From assembly GCA_022701365.1 (NCBI GenBank), contig JAKUHH010000040.1, forward strand, positions 186,001-250,000: a DNA stretch of 64,000 bases, given 5' to 3'. Below are positions 55,454 through 64,000 of this stretch, in pieces (the first letter of the stretch is position 1; each line of letters starts with the position of its first letter). Below the pieces are notes generated by a model. The model had not been told where the DNA came from and searched no databases. It was given only the letters and a program-made list of their open reading frames with translations. Source of the DNA: Mycocentrospora acerina. Lineage: Eukaryota; Ascomycota; Dothideomycetes; Pleosporales. Made by a program: the position numbers and the translations under genes.

Positions 55454-58400
55454 ATGTCTACGTTTAAACGCTCTGCAAGCGACGTGGATGCTCTCGTTCA
55501 CATGGGCGAGAGCACCACGCCAGAGAGACACAAGACTACGCCCAAGAACAGGCCCAGCAGGGCGTTTTCGTGGACAAAGCTGACAGATTCCATAAAGAGC
55601 AAAAGGCGTTCGTCTCGCTCGCGCCCCTCACTTGACAAGCGGGACATCTCAAGCCCAGTCGCAATCGTCTTCTCTTCGAGTCCACAAGTGCCTTTGACGC
55701 CTCACTTTGTGCTGCTTCCATCGCCCTCGCCCTCGAAGCCCGTGCCCTCACTGCTCACTGTCCACTCGAGCCCTGGGTTCCGCAAGCCCCAACGCGCTGC
55801 AGCAAGACACTCGCACTCGGTCTCTGACCCCACAAGCGACCACTCCCCACCCGACCGCCAGCGACGTATTGTGAGCCGCTCACCCCCGCAACTAGCTGCA
55901 GTGCCAAGCTTCGGTAGCATAGGCAACGTCCTAGACAGCCCGTTGGAGCGGATAGCAGAGTCGCCCTTTGAGTACGACCGCACTATTGTTGTGCCTCTGA
56001 ATCTTGCGAGCCCAGATAACCACCTAGCAGACATGGAGCCAATGCGTCTGCAGCCCCCGGCCACGGCCATGGGTGGCACCAAAGGCCGCGCCATACAGCA
56101 GGCCCAGGAGATGGAGACACTTGTAGCAGAGAGAGCGAGGCGCAGTGGAGATGAGCCACCGCCATATGACTTTTACGAACTCATTGGCAAAGGCGCGTAT
56201 GGCCGCGTCTTCAAAGGGTGTGTGAATACGTGTGTCTGGGCGGGCATGGCTAATACTGTCGCAGCAAGGGCCGCAACACAGGCGGGCTCGTCGCCATCAA
56301 GATCATTGAGATCGACAGGGTTGACTACGAGGAGATGACCACCAAGAACTTATCCGAGACACTCAAGGAAATTGACATTCTCCAGCAGTTGAGGGATAGC
56401 AGAGCACGGCCATATGTCAACATCATCGAGGAAGCTCGCACTGTTCACAGCGAGCTGTGGATTGTCAGCGAGTATGCCAGCGGCGGCAGTGTCGCCACTC
56501 TGATGAAGCCTACCGCCATGATCAAAAACCCTGGGCCTGGGTTACCCGAGAAGTTCGTTCTTCCGATTGCACGAGAACTGGCGCTTGGACTGAAGTACAT
56601 CCACGAAGCTGGTGTATTGCATCGGGATCTCAAATGTACACAAAGCCTGGCATGGTCCTTCTGGTTCCTCCACTAACAGGTACAGGTAACAATGTTCTCA
56701 TCCTCGAAGACGGCCGGGTGCAGTTGTGCGATTTTGGTGTATCAGGCACCCTAGAACCTCAAAAGTCCAAGCGAACGACCATCGTAGGCACGCCAAACTG
56801 GATGGCGCCAGAGTTGCAGAGAGAGTGGATGAAGGAGATGGAACCACACGGCATGATGGGAAAGACGAAAGAGATATTGTATGGCTCAGAGGTCGACATC
56901 TGGGCCTACGGTTGCACAATTTACGAAATGGCTTGTGGCTTACCGCCGCAGCTCAGGATGGGGCAATTTGATTTATCGTTTCCTGGAATTCCGACCTTGG
57001 AAGGCGACCGCTTCTCACAAGAGCTCAAAGACTTCCTTGCATTTGTCTTGCAACCTGAGGCTCATGACCGTCCTACTGCAGATCAGATATTGGAGCATCC
57101 TTACATCGCAGACACGGCTCAGACGCATCCCACTGTGGTACTAGTGAAGTTAGTAGAAGACTACTACGCCTGGGAACGACAAGGTGGCGCTCGGCAATCA
57201 CTCTTCAATCACATGGGAGCCCAAGCACCTGACCCACTCGCTCCTGAAGCTGAGGATGAGGATGATGACGACTGGACATTCAGTACTTCGGACGAGTTTG
57301 AGCAAGAGCATGCGCCGCACTTTGTCGACCCCTTTACAGGCGCTGTGTCAGGTCACCCATATACTGACATGAGCATGCCCCCTGCAGATATCAGCCGTTT
57401 CGAACAGATGCAAGCTCGATTTAAAGAGGAGTCAATTACTCGAGGAGAGCAAAAGTTGAATCGACTGTTCGACCCAGAGTCCCATCCATACCGATACAGT
57501 GGAATAGGGATAGGTGATTCCAGCGATTTGAACAACAATGGCCGACAGCAATCAGACCTTGCTCTTCGCGAATTTGAACCTGGGGGCCCAAACCGGAAGA
57601 CAATCATTGACTTGGACCGTGCATATGCAGGAACAGATGAAATACTCATGATAGATTTAGACGAAGTGCCTACTATCAAGGCCGGCCGTAGGAAGAGTCT
57701 GTTACGCGAATTGGAGGAAGAAGAAGCACGCAATTTGTTGTATCAGGAATCCATCGCCAAGCAAGATGCCGAGGGTTACATGTATCCCGGCATGAATGAT
57801 CAGGATGATCAATACGCAAAGCGGGCGACTGGAGATTGGAAATTCCCAAATATGACAGCTGAAGAAGTGAAACGGGCGACAGGGGATTGGAAATTCCCGA
57901 ATATGACAGCTGAAGAAGTTAAGCGGGCAACGGGGGCCTGGAAGTTTCCAATGATGGATGAAGAAGAAGAAGAACAACTTACCAAACGAGCGACTCGAGA
58001 CTGGAAACCGGCCATGGACAAAGAACAGGATCCACTCACGACGAAGCGAGTAAATCAAGAGCGTAAGTCCCTGGATACTGAAGATCGTTCCAATCGCAAG
58101 ACTATGGATTGGACGTTTGCTGGTCAAGCACAGTGGTCAAACCGACGAACAGTTGAGTGGACTTTTGATGCAGCCATGGCTGAAGCAAATTCAGAAATGC
58201 CCAGAAATCGTATTTCTCGTCGTCGTGACACGAAAGAGATTCCTTACTCCATGCGAAGCCCTGAGAGGAGTCAAGACGGTAGTCAGTCAAGTCCGAGACT
58301 AGGCCCTTCGCGACATGAGATGAAAGAATCCCTAGAATACTTGCGCAATTCAGTGCCAGACTCTCCATTACGAACATCGATGATCGACTTGGATATGGCG

Positions 58401-59285
58401 ATGATGGAGAATATCCGGCCAACGACTTCAGGATCTGAACGAACATACACGGCGTCTAGCTATAACATGAGCGAAATCGAAAACCCATTCAACCTTGAAG
58501 ATCAGGTACAGTTGTCACAGAACAATCACCGCGCTTCTTTCCACATGAAGTCGCAGTCTGAGCCCAATCACGCCGTTCCAGGACTCCTAACACCCCAGCA
58601 GTACGACGAGCAGGGTCACCCCTCAAACCAAGATCCCCATCATCTAAGCATGCATATTCGAGGCGTGAGCTCAGCAAGTCAAGTCCCCACGACCAAAGCG
58701 CCATCATCCAATACCCCTCCGAGCCCATACATTCACCGGCCAAATCAACGTTCCCAGCAAGCCGTGTGGGACGGATGGTCGCACACGCACGCATACAATC
58801 TCGGCAGCGACGATCCCTCACCACCCATGAGCGTCATCACGGACACGTCACTTGAGGAAGAAGACGTGGATGACCTCTGGGACTCATTTGAGCGCTTCAC
58901 TCTCCAAGTGCAACGACGCTACCAATCCTACGCCTCACTCCGCTCTGCCCGTCGCACAGACTCGATTGACCAGCAAGACACGCGCTCGAGCGACACGGAC
59001 GAGCCACTGTCGTCGAGCCACGAGTTTTCTGAGAATGAACTTTTGGCTAGCAGGCAGAGTCGGGTCAGCGTAGGGCTGAACGGGCGCCCGCTGGTAGACT
59101 TTCCGATTCCGAGGGGCCCAGACGTGGAGGCGTTGTTGGGGAGCGATCTGGATCCGAGGGTGATGCAGGAGGCGCTGCTGAAGAGCTGTGTCGAGTTGAG
59201 GGATGGGACGCGGGCGGGGAGAGATTTGCTTCGATCGATGCGGTTGGCCGAGGTGACGGGAGTGGCCGAGGTACCGGATGTGTGA
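55454..59285 (+). CDS. Germinal-centre (Ste20-like) protein kinase
   Basis: Three exons (55454-56217, 56265-56635, 56686-59285) give 1244 aa. A Ser/Pro/Arg-rich N-terminal region of about 235 residues precedes the kinase domain. Glycine loop GKGAYGRVF starts at about residue 245, the ATP lysine is K267 (LVAIKII), the catalytic loop is HRDLKCNN with D376 and N381, DFG is 394-396 and the activation loop ends GTPNWMAPE (E421). GTPNWMAPE and the pattern of the C-lobe (SEVDIWAYGCTIYEMACGLP) place it with GCK/Ste20 kinases such as Mst3/Sid1/Kic1 relatives, which act in septation, polarity or cell-wall signalling. The long C-terminal part is acidic, with a tandem repeat, and probably regulatory. Exon 3 has two in-frame acceptors; only the second gives a normal catalytic loop. 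Confidence 0.9.
57819..57971 (+). repeat. In-frame 51-bp tandem repeat in the kinase gene
   Basis: Three copies of a 17-residue unit KRATGDWKFPNMTAEEV, residues about 757-807. The first two are identical in protein; the third is degenerate (GAWKFPMMDEEEEEQ). A further worn copy follows (KRATRDWKPAMDKEQ), and RKTMDWTF and RRTVEWTF later look distantly similar. Expansion of a docking-type motif with W and basic residues is suggested. Confidence 0.9.
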
Positions 59286-59330
59286 TTGGGGAGGGGGTTG
59301 AAAGATTTGGTGGTTGTACTTTTATTTGGG

Positions 59331-59354
59331 AGAGAGAGAGAGAGAGAGAGAGAG
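59331..59354. repeat. (AG)12 microsatellite
   Basis: Twelve AG dinucleotides 45 bp after the kinase stop. Its complement recurs as a (CT)13 run about 320 bp away. Confidence 0.97.
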
Positions 59355-59667
59355 TCCACGTAAGGAATTACAGACGGAATCATGAATAGTTGAAATGTCT
59401 CGGTGGGTTGGTTATCCATGGTATGTAAATGAAGGAGACATGGATGCATGTACATGTGTACATGAAGAGCAAGAATCTTACAAGAGATGTTTATGTCCAT
59501 GACTACTCGTTACCGACTACTTCCACAACAAACCACATCAACGGAGATCATCTTTAAAAAGCACAGTATAATTGTGAAACCTTGTTCAATTTTTTTCTTC
59601 ATCTTGTGTAAATTGTTCCATGTCTTGACCCTCATCCTCGTCCTCATCCTCGTTCTCATTCTCATCT

Positions 59668-59672
<5 letters not shown>

Positions 59673-59698
<26 letters not shown>
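59673..59698. repeat. (CT)13 microsatellite
   Basis: Thirteen CT dinucleotides, complementary to the (AG)12 run at 59331-59354, preceded by CCTCATCCTCGT-like imperfect copies. Confidence 0.97.
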
Positions 59699-60104
59699 AT
59701 ACATACAATTACATACAACCCATCCTATCCCCTATTCTCTCTCTCTCGTCCTCTTTCTCATCCCATCCCAACCCAAGCAATTCTCATCAAAACAATCATC
59801 ATATCAAAGAAGATATGTATAAATATAAAATAAAATTAAAAAAAAAAAAACTCCCACCAGCGCCATACACAATGCAGTGCAACGCAACGCAACGCAACGC
59901 AATACAATGCAAGATTTGGGGGAAAGAGAAGAAAAAAAGGACAAGAGATAGACAAGGCCCGCTATATGCCTTTTATTTTGGAAAACGCCCCCCAAAAAAA
60001 AAGAGAGAGAATAGAAAATTAGGATGGAGATTGGAGTAGGAATAGGGTAGAGTAGAAAGCAAGACGGCAACGGTAGTGGTAGTGGTAATGGTAATGATGA
60101 GCAA

Positions 60105-62150
60105 TCAGAGACTTGCTTCTGTGCTCCCATCGTCCACATCATCGGTTGTAGGTAGGACTTGGTTCCCATCGTCTTCATCGCTGTCGTCCTCACTGTCGTC
60201 GTCTTCTTCTTCCTCGTCATCATCATCATCGTCGTCGTCATCGTCGTCGTCCTCTTCTTCATCGTCTTCATCCCGCTCAACCGGCATCCCTGGGACGGGC
60301 TTCCACTGTACGTATTCCCCCTCCAACCATCTTTTACTCTTCGGTAACACATACGGGTCAAATGGGAAATAGGCATCCAACAAGAATGTATCCTCGCCCT
60401 TTTTCTGGTTCAGCGCCGTTTCTCTGCCACCCAGGCCATTGAGATAGCCGCTTGCGAGGCTGCGGGCGAGTCTGACGCGTTTGTTTGTTTCGATGAGCGG
60501 GTAAACGTATACGAAGCGTAGGTGGTGGGCCATGCGCGCAAACTGGCTTACAATGGTAGGCGCGACGATTTTCAGGGGGTTGAGCTTGGAGAAGATGTTG
60601 CGGCGGAGGCATTCTTGCACGCTGTTGTGCCATTTGAAGTCGCCTTCGTGGTAGATGATGTCTTGGTCGGTAGGGGGTGCGCCGGTGGGTGTGACAATCA
60701 GGTCGCGCCAGCGGAAGCAGAAGGTGTATAGTAGGGCCTGGGAGATGGCATAGTATGTGCCGTAGCGTCGGAGATCGGGACCTTTGCAAGAAGGCTCCTG
60801 TGATATGCGCAAAGCCTCAAGGTGGTGGCACAAAAGGTCGAATACGTCGCGGACAACAGACCCAGAGACGTGGGCGCCACGGGCAATGAAGGAGGCGAGG
60901 TAGGCGGCAGCTGTGACACGGACAATATGGTGTTGTCGATGGTCAAAGGCAAGATGCGAACAGCAGCCTGCAAAGCGCTCGGTGAGGTCTGGGGACATTT
61001 GACTAAAATGGAAGAGGAGGAATTGGGTATGGCGCGAGCGGTAGGTGGGGAGGATGATGTTTGCAAATTGGATGAGGAGAGATTCAAACAGTTCGTCAAT
61101 ATCAAAGCGGTCATCTTTTGCAAAGACGGAATCATAGTGCGTGAACAGCAGATCCATGATATCGTCCAGTTTGGTGACCGAGTCTCTGAGCTCTTTCAGG
61201 CGCTGTTCTTCTGGCTCGAGACTCTCCTCGCTCGATACAGACTCGTTGTCGCTGTCATCGTCGTCCTCTGCATTGTTGATGGCCTCGCCCACCAGCCGCT
61301 CCTCCATGTCGTCTTCCAGCTCCTCCATGTCTACCTGAATCTGGACGTCAATCTTGACCAGCTTGTCTGTGATGACCGACATGATTTCGCCCTTGATCTC
61401 TGGGCAGTACTCTGCCACCTTGAGAATATTCTTGATGTAGTGCACGTGTACCTTTGCGGTATCGTTTGAGAATGGGAACGTGGCGATGAGGATGGGCGCC
61501 AGGAAGGCACTAGCCATGGAGTTCTTCTGCAGGATGCGCCTGAGACAGTCGTGTATCCGTATGTGGAGGAGCTCTCGCCGGACAGGTGGGTCGTCCTGCT
61601 GCCTAGCGCGGGTCGAGGGCGGGTTCAGGAACATGGTTACCAGCATCTGGAGGATTGTCGACATGAAGCCGGGCTGGACCGACAGCAGCGACTGCAGAAA
61701 GGCGCGGAAGGAGAGGACGAAGTGCTCATTGCGGGCTACCCAGCTGCAATCGATGACGGCATGGACGAGGCCTTTGCAGTTGTTGTCCAGCAGCGGCGCG
61801 ACGCCGGCGAGGGCGATGACGTACTTTTGCAGCAGGCCAGAGGAAGGGGCGCCCCTCGAGGTGGGTGCTTCTTTGAAGAGACCCTTGATCTGGTCGTAGG
61901 CCATCTTCTCGCCCGCGGCGTGCCTCTCGACGGCGCGCCGCACCTCCTCGCCCACCAACTCCCGGCTCTTCTCATTGGGGTTTGCCAGGATTCGCACGTC
62001 GACTTCAGGGTCAAAGGTTACGCGACGGCGCTTCAGCTGAGTCGTATGCGCATTCTCGGCGTCGGACGAGGAGGTGTCGGTTTGCTTTCGTTTCAGGCTG
62101 CCGGTGGGAGGCATGGCGATTACTCGGTTAGTCGAGGCAAGAGAGACCAT
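60105..62150 (-). CDS. rrn3: RNA polymerase I initiation factor Rrn3
   Basis: Rrn3 binds Pol I and recruits it to the rDNA promoter, coupling rRNA synthesis to growth. A single exon gives 681 aa from the ATG at 62150, or 669 aa from 62114 (MPPTGSLKRK), which is the other likely start. The body has KRRRVTFDPEVDVRI, YVIALAGVAPLLDNNCKGLV, LLHIRIHDCLRRILQ, LDDIMDLLFTHYDSVF and PTYRSRHTQFLLFHFSQ, then YLASFIARGAHV, FYTF-like LLYTFCFRWRDLI and NIFSKLNPLKIVAPTIVSQF, and FPFDPYVLPKSKRW. These match the HEAT-repeat fold of the family. Two acidic segments stand out: one after residue 285 (EDDDDSDNESVSSEESLEPE) and a long Asp/Glu tail near the C-terminus. Rrn3 activity is controlled by phosphorylation in other fungi. 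Confidence 0.93.
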   Translation of the reverse strand: MVSLASTNRVIAMPPTGSLKRKQTDTSSSDAENAHTTQLKRRRVTFDPEVDVRILANPNEKSRELVGEEVRRAVERHAAGEKMAYDQIKGLFKEAPTSRGAPSSGLLQKYVIALAGVAPLLDNNCKGLVHAVIDCSWVARNEHFVLSFRAFLQSLLSVQPGFMSTILQMLVTMFLNPPSTRARQQDDPPVRRELLHIRIHDCLRRILQKNSMASAFLAPILIATFPFSNDTAKVHVHYIKNILKVAEYCPEIKGEIMSVITDKLVKIDVQIQVDMEELEDDMEERLVGEAINNAEDDDDSDNESVSSEESLEPEEQRLKELRDSVTKLDDIMDLLFTHYDSVFAKDDRFDIDELFESLLIQFANIILPTYRSRHTQFLLFHFSQMSPDLTERFAGCCSHLAFDHRQHHIVRVTAAAYLASFIARGAHVSGSVVRDVFDLLCHHLEALRISQEPSCKGPDLRRYGTYYAISQALLYTFCFRWRDLIVTPTGAPPTDQDIIYHEGDFKWHNSVQECLRRNIFSKLNPLKIVAPTIVSQFARMAHHLRFVYVYPLIETNKRVRLARSLASGYLNGLGGRETALNQKKGEDTFLLDAYFPFDPYVLPKSKRWLEGEYVQWKPVPGMPVERDEDDEEEDDDDDDDDDDDDEEEEDDDSEDDSDEDDGNQVLPTTDDVDDGSTEASL

Positions 62151-62489
62151 GTCGAGGGCAAGAGGTTGTCAGAGATTTGTTACATTGAAGCTGGATTGGA
62201 GAGAGCAAGGACGAGAGCCTGTCGAGAGGCGGCAGTGAAAGATGTGTCGTCGGTGAGGCGGGGAACTTTGTGTCGCGTGTGGATCCACTGAAAAGTTGGG
62301 AAAGCTAAGCAGCGTCACGTGAATGATGTGATGATGGTTTTCTACCACTAACTTTGCTGCCACCAGTTGTATTTTGGAGCTCCATGACTTGTGTTTCATC
62401 CACAGTTGCTTGTCGCTCTTCTTTTGACAGCAACGCAGGATACGCTGGAGAGGTATGATTTGTGCTCGCATTTTATTTTTGCTTTATCT
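62151..62489. other. Upstream region of rrn3
   Basis: About 340 bp upstream of rrn3, reaching into the minisatellite near the cyclophilin 3' end. No ORF of note. Confidence 0.5.
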
Positions 62490-62690
62490 TGTCCATCAAG
62501 CATGCAATTAATGTTTGTTTTGCTTTCCCTTTTCCATCCAGCATGCAGTTGATGTTGTTTTTACATTCCCTTGTGTGTTCAGCATGCAGTTGATGGTCTT
62601 TTCTTCCATTCTATCCAGCATGCAGTTGATAGTCTTTTCTACCATTCCATCCAGCCTACAGTTGATAATTTCTTCTTCCATTTCATTCCA
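62490..62690. repeat. Degenerate minisatellite, five copies
   Basis: The core agcatgcagttgat occurs near 62499, 62540, 62581, 62617 and 62653 (the first and last with changes), spaced 41, 41, 36 and 36 bp. T/C-rich arms (ttttcttccattc-like) join the cores. It lies between the rrn3 start and the cyclophilin stop. Confidence 0.85.
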
Positions 62691-62712
62691 TGCAAGCATC
62701 TACTCTACCTAC

Positions 62713-63617
62713 TTACATTTCGCCGCACTGGGAAATGACAATGTCTTGCACTGGCTTACCCTCTGGGTTTGCTACGGTGCGTGTGTTCTCAATCTTTGTG
62801 ACGACGTCCATGCCGTCAATGACATTGCCAAAGACGACGTGCTTTCCGTCCAGATGGGGAGTGCCAGACTTTGCCGTGATGATGAAGAATTGACAGCCAT
62901 TCGTATTTGGGCCGGAGTTGGCCATGGACAAAAGTCCGGGCTTGTCATGCTTGAGGATAAAGTTTTCGTCTGCAAACTTTTCTGTACCATAGATGGTCCT
63001 GGAGCCAGTTCCGTTGCCGTTAATAAAGTCTCCGCCCTGAATCATGAAGCCTTTGATCTGCATGCGCATTAGTATGTGGTGGAGAAGTAGATGATGATTA
63101 GGATGAAGAAATGAAAAAGATTGAATGTGGGGGGTTTTTTTTTAAAAAAAAAATGTAAACTGACTACACGATGGAATTTGCATCCTTTGTAGCCCTGGGG
63201 CAAGCCGCGGTTCCCTTTTGTCTCGCCGGTGCAAAACTGGCGAAAGTTCTCTGCCGTCTTGGGGACAATGTTTTTGAACAACTCAATCTGGATTCTCCCT
63301 AGTTTCTCGCCTGCATGCTCATGTCAGTACTAGTACCACTGGCGAAGGTTCTCTACCATCTTGGGGACAATATTCTTGAACAACTCAATCTGGAATCTCC
63401 CTAATTTCTCACCTGCATGTTCACGTCGGTACTAGTACAAATAGGCGTACAGCTAGGTAGATGCGACACAAGTCGGAGGTAGAAATCCCGAGCAGCCGCG
63501 AGAGAGAGAGAAAAAAAGAGGGATGCCGAGGCCGAGTGCGGGGTGAGGGGCAGATGGGGGAAGGAACGCACCTCCCAGAGTAACATCGAAGAAGACGATT
63601 GGGTTGTCGTCGGCCAT
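62713..63617 (-). CDS. Cyclophilin (peptidyl-prolyl isomerase), CypH-like
   Basis: Catalyses cis-trans isomerisation of Xaa-Pro bonds. Exons 63617-63572, 63310-63165 and 63057-62713 give 178 aa, one cyclophilin domain with little else. It begins MADDNPIVFFDVTLGG, continues KLGRIQIELFKNIVPKTAEN and FRQFCTGETKGNRG, then GYKGCKFHRVIKGFMIQGGD, FADENF, GLLSMANSGPNTNGCQFFI, LDGKHVVFGNVIDGM and ends DIVISQCGEM. The active-site residues R (in FHRV), F and M (FMIQGGD), Q (in NGCQFFI) and the His of LDGKHVVFG are present. The NPxVFFDVxxGG start and CGEM end resemble the spliceosomal cyclophilin H group, though cyclophilin A types are close. Intron 1 is long (261 nt) and contains a mutated copy of part of exon 2. 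Confidence 0.93.
63236..63336 (-). repeat. Exon 2 copy A of a 102-bp tandem duplication
   Basis: This is the functional copy: the 5' part of cyclophilin exon 2, its acceptor (AG at 63311-63312) and the preceding 24 bases of intron 1. Its duplicate lies at 63338-63438. Confidence 0.95.
63338..63438 (-). repeat. Exon 2 copy B, pseudo-exon inside intron 1
   Basis: Copy B matches copy A at 90 of 101 positions; ten of the eleven differences are transitions. It keeps a good acceptor (catgcag at 63413-63419 on the plus strand as ctgcatg) and the same frame, but reads into TAG shortly after the duplicated segment, with no normal donor. If used, it would give a truncated protein of about 40 residues. 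Confidence 0.95.
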
Positions 63618-64000
63618 GGCTGGAGGGGGCGGAGCACGGCAAGCAGGCAGGCAGGGCCGTTGGTGAGAGATTGTGGTGTGAGGCTAAAGCGATGACGTGG
63701 GGTGCAGACGGGAATAATGGAGAGTCGTGGATGGAGCTAGGAAAATAGCATTCACTATGTGAACCAAAAAACAATTGTGTGACCAGGGGTTTTGGAATAA
63801 TTGAACTGACAGAGCTGTACAACTAGGGCGTTGATGGACAGGCTGGGGCGGGTTTGGAGGGGGACGTGGCGCAGATTCAGGGAACGCTTGACCTACTGCA
63901 TGTGGTGGGAGGAGGGCCGTGTTAGCGCTGGAGTAGGCAGGTTCAGTTTTCAGTCTTTAGTTTTTAGTTATTAGTTTTTAGTTTTTAGATTCTAGTTTCC
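63618..64000. other. Upstream region of the cyclophilin gene
   Basis: About 380 bp to the window edge. The last 50 bases are an imperfect run of TTTTTAGT-like units (tagtttttagttattagtt). No coding frame seen. Confidence 0.6.

Larger units (their letters stand above)
59286..60104. other. Simple-sequence-rich convergent 3' region
   Basis: About 820 bp between the convergent kinase and rrn3 genes. It holds an (AG)12 run (59331-59354), a (CT)13 run (59673-59698), CTCAT/CTCGT-rich copies just before it, an A-run at about 59838-59850 and short GCAAC repeats near 59880-59900. No gene. Confidence 0.7.

Noticed and set aside
57702..58127. Minus-strand frame across the kinase repeat
   Set aside because: Antisense shadow; the in-frame repeat on the plus strand produces a repeated antisense translation.
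61551..62291. Plus-strand frame of 246 codons
   Set aside because: Antisense shadow of rrn3 in GC-rich coding sequence.

Overview
The window is nuclear DNA of a filamentous ascomycete (Pezizomycotina). Genes carry short introns of about 45-130 nt with GT...AG ends, housekeeping genes sit singly on either strand rather than in operons, a 5S rRNA gene stands alone among protein genes, and repeated DNA shows almost only C/T and G/A differences, as left by repeat-induced point mutation (RIP). The gene types would fit a Dothideomycete (perhaps Pleosporales); that placement is an impression, not shown.

Layout. 0-10 kb is dense housekeeping: 5S rRNA, exocyst subunit Sec10, the cis-prenyltransferase subunit Nus1, ribosomal proteins uS19 (Rps15) and P2, and an Spt2-type histone chaperone. 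10-24 kb holds a three-exon gene of unknown function, a Zn2Cys6-like remnant, a CDP-alcohol phosphotransferase (choline/ethanolamine), an unknown multi-pass membrane protein and a YAT-family amino-acid permease, separated by AT-rich spacers. 23.7-29.7 kb holds a single-exon DUF3604 protein, a decayed allantoate-type MFS transporter and a small protein with an Lsb1/Pin3-like N-terminus. 31-39 kb has the GARP subunit Vps53, a GH18 chitinase-like enzyme without a signal peptide, the mRNA 3'-end factor Yth1 and a secreted GH12 glucanase. 39-51 kb is gene-poor and AT-rich: one DHA1-type MFS transporter, one intronless secreted solute-binding-protein-like gene, two doubtful ORFs and two LTR-like copies in inverted orientation. 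51.5-64 kb is dense again: a mitochondrial PPR-like protein, a KKP/TKKP-rich protein, a germinal-centre (Ste20-like) kinase, the Pol I factor Rrn3 and a cyclophilin.

The genes do not form one pathway. Themes are membrane traffic (Sec10 and Vps53, two tethers of the same CATCHR fold), ER lipid and glycosylation chemistry (Nus1 and the CDP-alcohol phosphotransferase), ribosome production (uS19, P2, Rrn3, 5S) and nutrient uptake or wall breakdown (permeases, GH12, GH18).

The most unusual observations are a 102-bp tandem duplication that places a mutated copy of a cyclophilin exon, with its own splice acceptor, inside intron 1; a transporter pseudogene with RIP-like lesions; an inverted LTR pair whose 83-bp core differs by transitions only; two closely spaced in-frame acceptors in the catalytic loop of the kinase; and microexons of 6, 13, 18, 19 and 20 nt. 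I found no clear case of a wholly new multi-gene system.
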